Positions 62,171 through 64,000 of a DNA stretch of 64,000 nt are shown in pieces. Numbering within the stretch: position 1 is the first letter of the stretch; each line of letters begins with the position of its first letter. Below the pieces are notes generated by a model. That model saw only the letters and a list, made by a program, of their open reading frames with translations. It made no database searches and had not been told where the DNA came from. The stretch is from contig CALIEB010000003.1 in assembly GCA_938022205.1 (NCBI GenBank), positions 101,026 to 165,025 of the forward strand, in the 5' to 3' direction. Position numbers and translations under genes: made by a program. Origin of the DNA: an uncultured Anaerolineae bacterium. Its GTDB lineage: Bacteria > Chloroflexota > Anaerolineae > Aggregatilineales > Phototrophicaceae.

Positions 62171-63088
62171 TTAGCGAACCAAACTTTTGACAAAAAACCA
62201 CACGTTGGCGGGACGTTCCGCCAAACGGCGCATGAAATAGGGATACCACGCTTCACCAAACGGCACGTAGACGCGCATGGTGTGCTGCTTAGCAAGTTCC
62301 TCTTGGCGCGGCGTGCGCACGCCGTAGAGCATTTGGAACTCATAGCGTTCTTTGGGAACGTTTAGACGTTTGATGCTGGCTTCGGCGGCTTGTATCATCG
62401 CTTCGTCGTGGGTTGCGATACACAGATAAGCATTGGTCTTGGCTGCGAGAAACTGCTCAACGAGCTTGACATAGTTTTTGTCAACATCCGCCTTGTTTGG
62501 GAAGGCGTGGGTGGGTGGCTCTAAATACGCGCCTTTACAGAGGCGAATGTGGGCGTTTTCCTGCACAAGCTCTGCCACATCTTTCTCAGTGCGGTAGAGA
62601 TAGGCTTGTAGCACTGTGCCAACGTTGTCAAAGCCGTACTCATCGCGCATGGTGCGGTAAATGCGCAGTGTGTCGTCGGTGTAGGCGGTGCTTTCCATGT
62701 CGATGGTGACGGGCAGTCCGTACTGCTTGGCGCGCGTGAGAATATGGCGTAGGTTCGTCACACACAGCTCTTCGCTAATGTCGAAGCCAAGATGCGTTAG
62801 CTTGACCGAAATGCCTGACTGCAGCCCTTCGCGTTGGATGCTGTCTAGCACGTTGAGATAGGTTTCGACAACGTCTTGCGTGTCTTCAGCGCGTGTCACG
62901 CTCTCGCCTAAGTAGTCGAGCGTCACGGCGATATTGCGTCTGTTCAGCTCCTGCGTGGCGGCGATTGCCTCTTGCAGTTGTTCGCCCGCCACAAAACGCC
63001 GCGCTACATGCCGTGCGATGCCCCAGCGTGTGACGATGTGGCGCGCCCATGCGGCAGTAGAGAGATACAACAGCAGCCGCTTGAACAT
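62171..63088 (-). CDS. Proline dehydrogenase (monofunctional)
   Basis: 305 residues, the size of the single-domain bacterial enzymes. The FAD barrel reads ISVKLTHLGFDISEELC, VTIDMESTAYTDDTLRIYR, VGTVLQAYLYRTEKDVAEL, IRLCKGAYLEPP and YEFQMLYGVRTPRQEEL, ending VPFGEAWYPYFMRRLAERP. It oxidises proline to pyrroline-5-carboxylate, passing electrons to the quinone pool. The two-step operon replaces the fused PutA of proteobacteria. Confidence 0.95.
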   Translation of the reverse strand: MFKRLLLYLSTAAWARHIVTRWGIARHVARRFVAGEQLQEAIAATQELNRRNIAVTLDYLGESVTRAEDTQDVVETYLNVLDSIQREGLQSGISVKLTHLGFDISEELCVTNLRHILTRAKQYGLPVTIDMESTAYTDDTLRIYRTMRDEYGFDNVGTVLQAYLYRTEKDVAELVQENAHIRLCKGAYLEPPTHAFPNKADVDKNYVKLVEQFLAAKTNAYLCIATHDEAMIQAAEASIKRLNVPKERYEFQMLYGVRTPRQEELAKQHTMRVYVPFGEAWYPYFMRRLAERPANVWFFVKSLVR

Positions 63089-63212
63089 AACAGGCTCATC
63101 CTTTCAGTGGTGTGATTTTGGGCATATTGTAGCGAAAAACCGTCACTTCACCTATACCAATTGCACAGCTAGGCGAGTATACTTGAGGAGAAAATGTGTA
63201 TTTGTGAAAAAG

Positions 63213-63241
63213 TGGACATACTGGCTTTTATCGGGTACAAT
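63213..63241 (+). promoter_or_regulatory. atpA promoter TGGACA-17-TACAAT
   Basis: TGGACA (63213-63218) and TACAAT (63236-63241) are 17 bases apart. Transcription would start near 63248, giving a leader of about 98 bases before the atpA ATG. It agrees with the other TACAAT promoters in the window. Confidence 0.7.
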
Positions 63242-63273
63242 CTACGTGCTAAAAACACTAGGTGAGGTCAACC

Positions 63274-63291
63274 CTTGTGCGTTTGCACAAG
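63274..63291 (+). promoter_or_regulatory. Leader hairpin CTTGTGC-GTTT-GCACAAG before atpA
   Basis: A perfect seven-bp stem with a four-base loop inside the predicted atpA leader, about 55 bases before the start codon. No T run follows, so termination is not expected. The TTGTGC/GCACAA core also occurs in the hairpin before malE. RNA structure or a protein site are both possible. Confidence 0.45.
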
Positions 63292-63345
63292 TTGCGTTTC
63301 TTTGTCACACTTCAATCGTTTCTTACCAATCCAAAGGAGCCGAGA

Positions 63346-64000
63346 ATGGCGGAGATGAATTACGACTCGATTCTCAAACAAATACAAGATTATACCCCAA
63401 CGATAGAAGCTGTCGAAGTTGGCTACGTTGAAGAAGTGGGCGATGGGATTGCCCGCGTGCGTGGTCTGGACAACGTGCGCTACAACGAGCTGGTGCGCTT
63501 CCAGAACGGCACGATTGGCATCGCTTTTAACCTCGAGCGCGACAACGTGGGTGTCATTATCATGGGGTCATACAACGAGATTCAAGAAGGCGACACCGTA
63601 AGTTCGCTTGGACGTATTGCCTCTGTGCCAGTCGGCATGGGGTTGGTAGGGCGCGTTGTTGATGCGCTTGGCAATCCGATTGACGGCAAGGGTCCCGTTG
63701 TTTCCACAGAGTTTTTGCCGATTGAACGCATCGCGCCCGGCGTGATGGAGCGTAAGAGCGTGAGTCGCCCTGTCCAAACGGGCATTCTTGCCATCGACGC
63801 GATGATTCCTATCGGGCGTGGACAGCGCGAGCTAATTATCGGCGACCGCCAGACCGGCAAGACGGCGGTAGCCATCGACACCATTCTGAACCAGAAGGGT
63901 CTTGGCGTTAAGTGCATCTACGTTTCGATCGGCCAGAAGGCCTCGACAGTCGCTCAGACCGTCGCCTTGCTCGAAGAGTACGGCGCCATGGACTACACGG
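63346..64000 (+). CDS. atpA: F-type ATP synthase alpha subunit, 5' part
   Basis: The gene runs off the window; 218 codons are visible, beginning [16 protein letters not shown] after AAAGGAG. The beta-barrel domain ([20 protein letters not shown]) and start of the nucleotide domain are present, with [12 protein letters not shown], the P-loop GDRQTGKT (166-173) and [14 protein letters not shown]. It is the noncatalytic subunit of the F1 head. In most genomes atpA follows atpH in one operon; here it has its own promoter and its upstream neighbour is the divergent proline dehydrogenase. Confidence 0.96.
   Translation, partial: MAEMNYDSILKQIQDYTPTIEAVEVGYVEEVGDGIARVRGLDNVRYNELVRFQNGTIGIAFNLERDNVGVIIMGSYNEIQEGDTVSSLGRIASVPVGMGLVGRVVDALGNPIDGKGPVVSTEFLPIERIAPGVMERKSVSRPVQTGILAIDAMIPIGRGQRELIIGDRQTGKTAVAIDTILNQKGLGVKCIYVSIGQKASTVAQTVALLEEYGAMDYT

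Overview
The window looks like chromosomal DNA of a member of the Chloroflexota, probably an Anaerolineae-like lineage. This is inferred from gene content, not from a marker-gene search. The pointers are Thr/Pro-rich linkers on surface proteins, a lipoprotein with an EVTR repeat linker, F420 biosynthesis genes, a maltose-type ABC importer and a xanthine dehydrogenase whose FAD and 2Fe-2S parts are fused. Genes are packed tightly, often with ATGA stop/start overlaps. No stretch above about 260 bases lacks a gene. I see no insertion sequence, phage gene, CRISPR array or rRNA, and one tRNA.

Layout. 1-11190: a partial helicase-associated-type protein on the minus strand. Divergent from it run a 45-residue membrane peptide, a cellulase-like lipoprotein without the catalytic glutamates, an ABC exporter, an SDR epimerase, a repeat-linker lipoprotein, a large glycosidase-like protein, a soluble sensor kinase, a homoserine kinase-like GHMP protein and a DUF971 protein. 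11191-15245: malEFG with a clear terminator and no ATPase gene. 15249-24905: mostly minus strand, with a serine hydrolase, tRNA-Leu(CAG), an FtsB-like protein (plus), ygfZ, gmk and a 1810-residue surface protein that begins with a Flp-pilin-type signal.

25047-49528 is a long co-directional block. It mixes folD, purine and nitrogen catabolism (8-oxoguanine deaminase/SsnA-like amidohydrolase, YgeY peptidase, carbamate kinase, XdhC, xanthine dehydrogenase FAD/FeS and Mo subunits, a YqeC-MocA fusion, and a divergent protein resembling nucleoside phosphorylases) with an F420 module (npdG, cofE, dehydro-F420 reductase-like nitroreductase, cofD, cofC, LLM oxidoreductase). YqeC, YgeY, the SsnA-like enzyme, carbamate kinase and MocA together resemble the selenium-dependent molybdenum hydroxylase gene set. 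A purine nucleoside phosphorylase follows at 49974.

50813-63088: a pantothenate group (a Rossmann/DUF2520 protein that may be the missing ketopantoate reductase, then panB and panC), fabF-fabH on the minus strand, an NDUFA9-like SDR, and a GNAT/N-succinylamino-acid-racemase pair. The latter sits beside proC and convergent to a proline dehydrogenase/P5C dehydrogenase operon. 63089-64000: a promoter, a leader with a hairpin, and the 5' part of atpA, cut by the window end.

The most unusual items are the pilin-signal giant surface protein, the nucleoside-phosphorylase-like protein embedded in the xanthine dehydrogenase locus, the tandem Nudix protein with a dead second domain, and the possible selenium dependence of the hydroxylase system. 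Functional statements rest on motif reading by eye. No database search was run.
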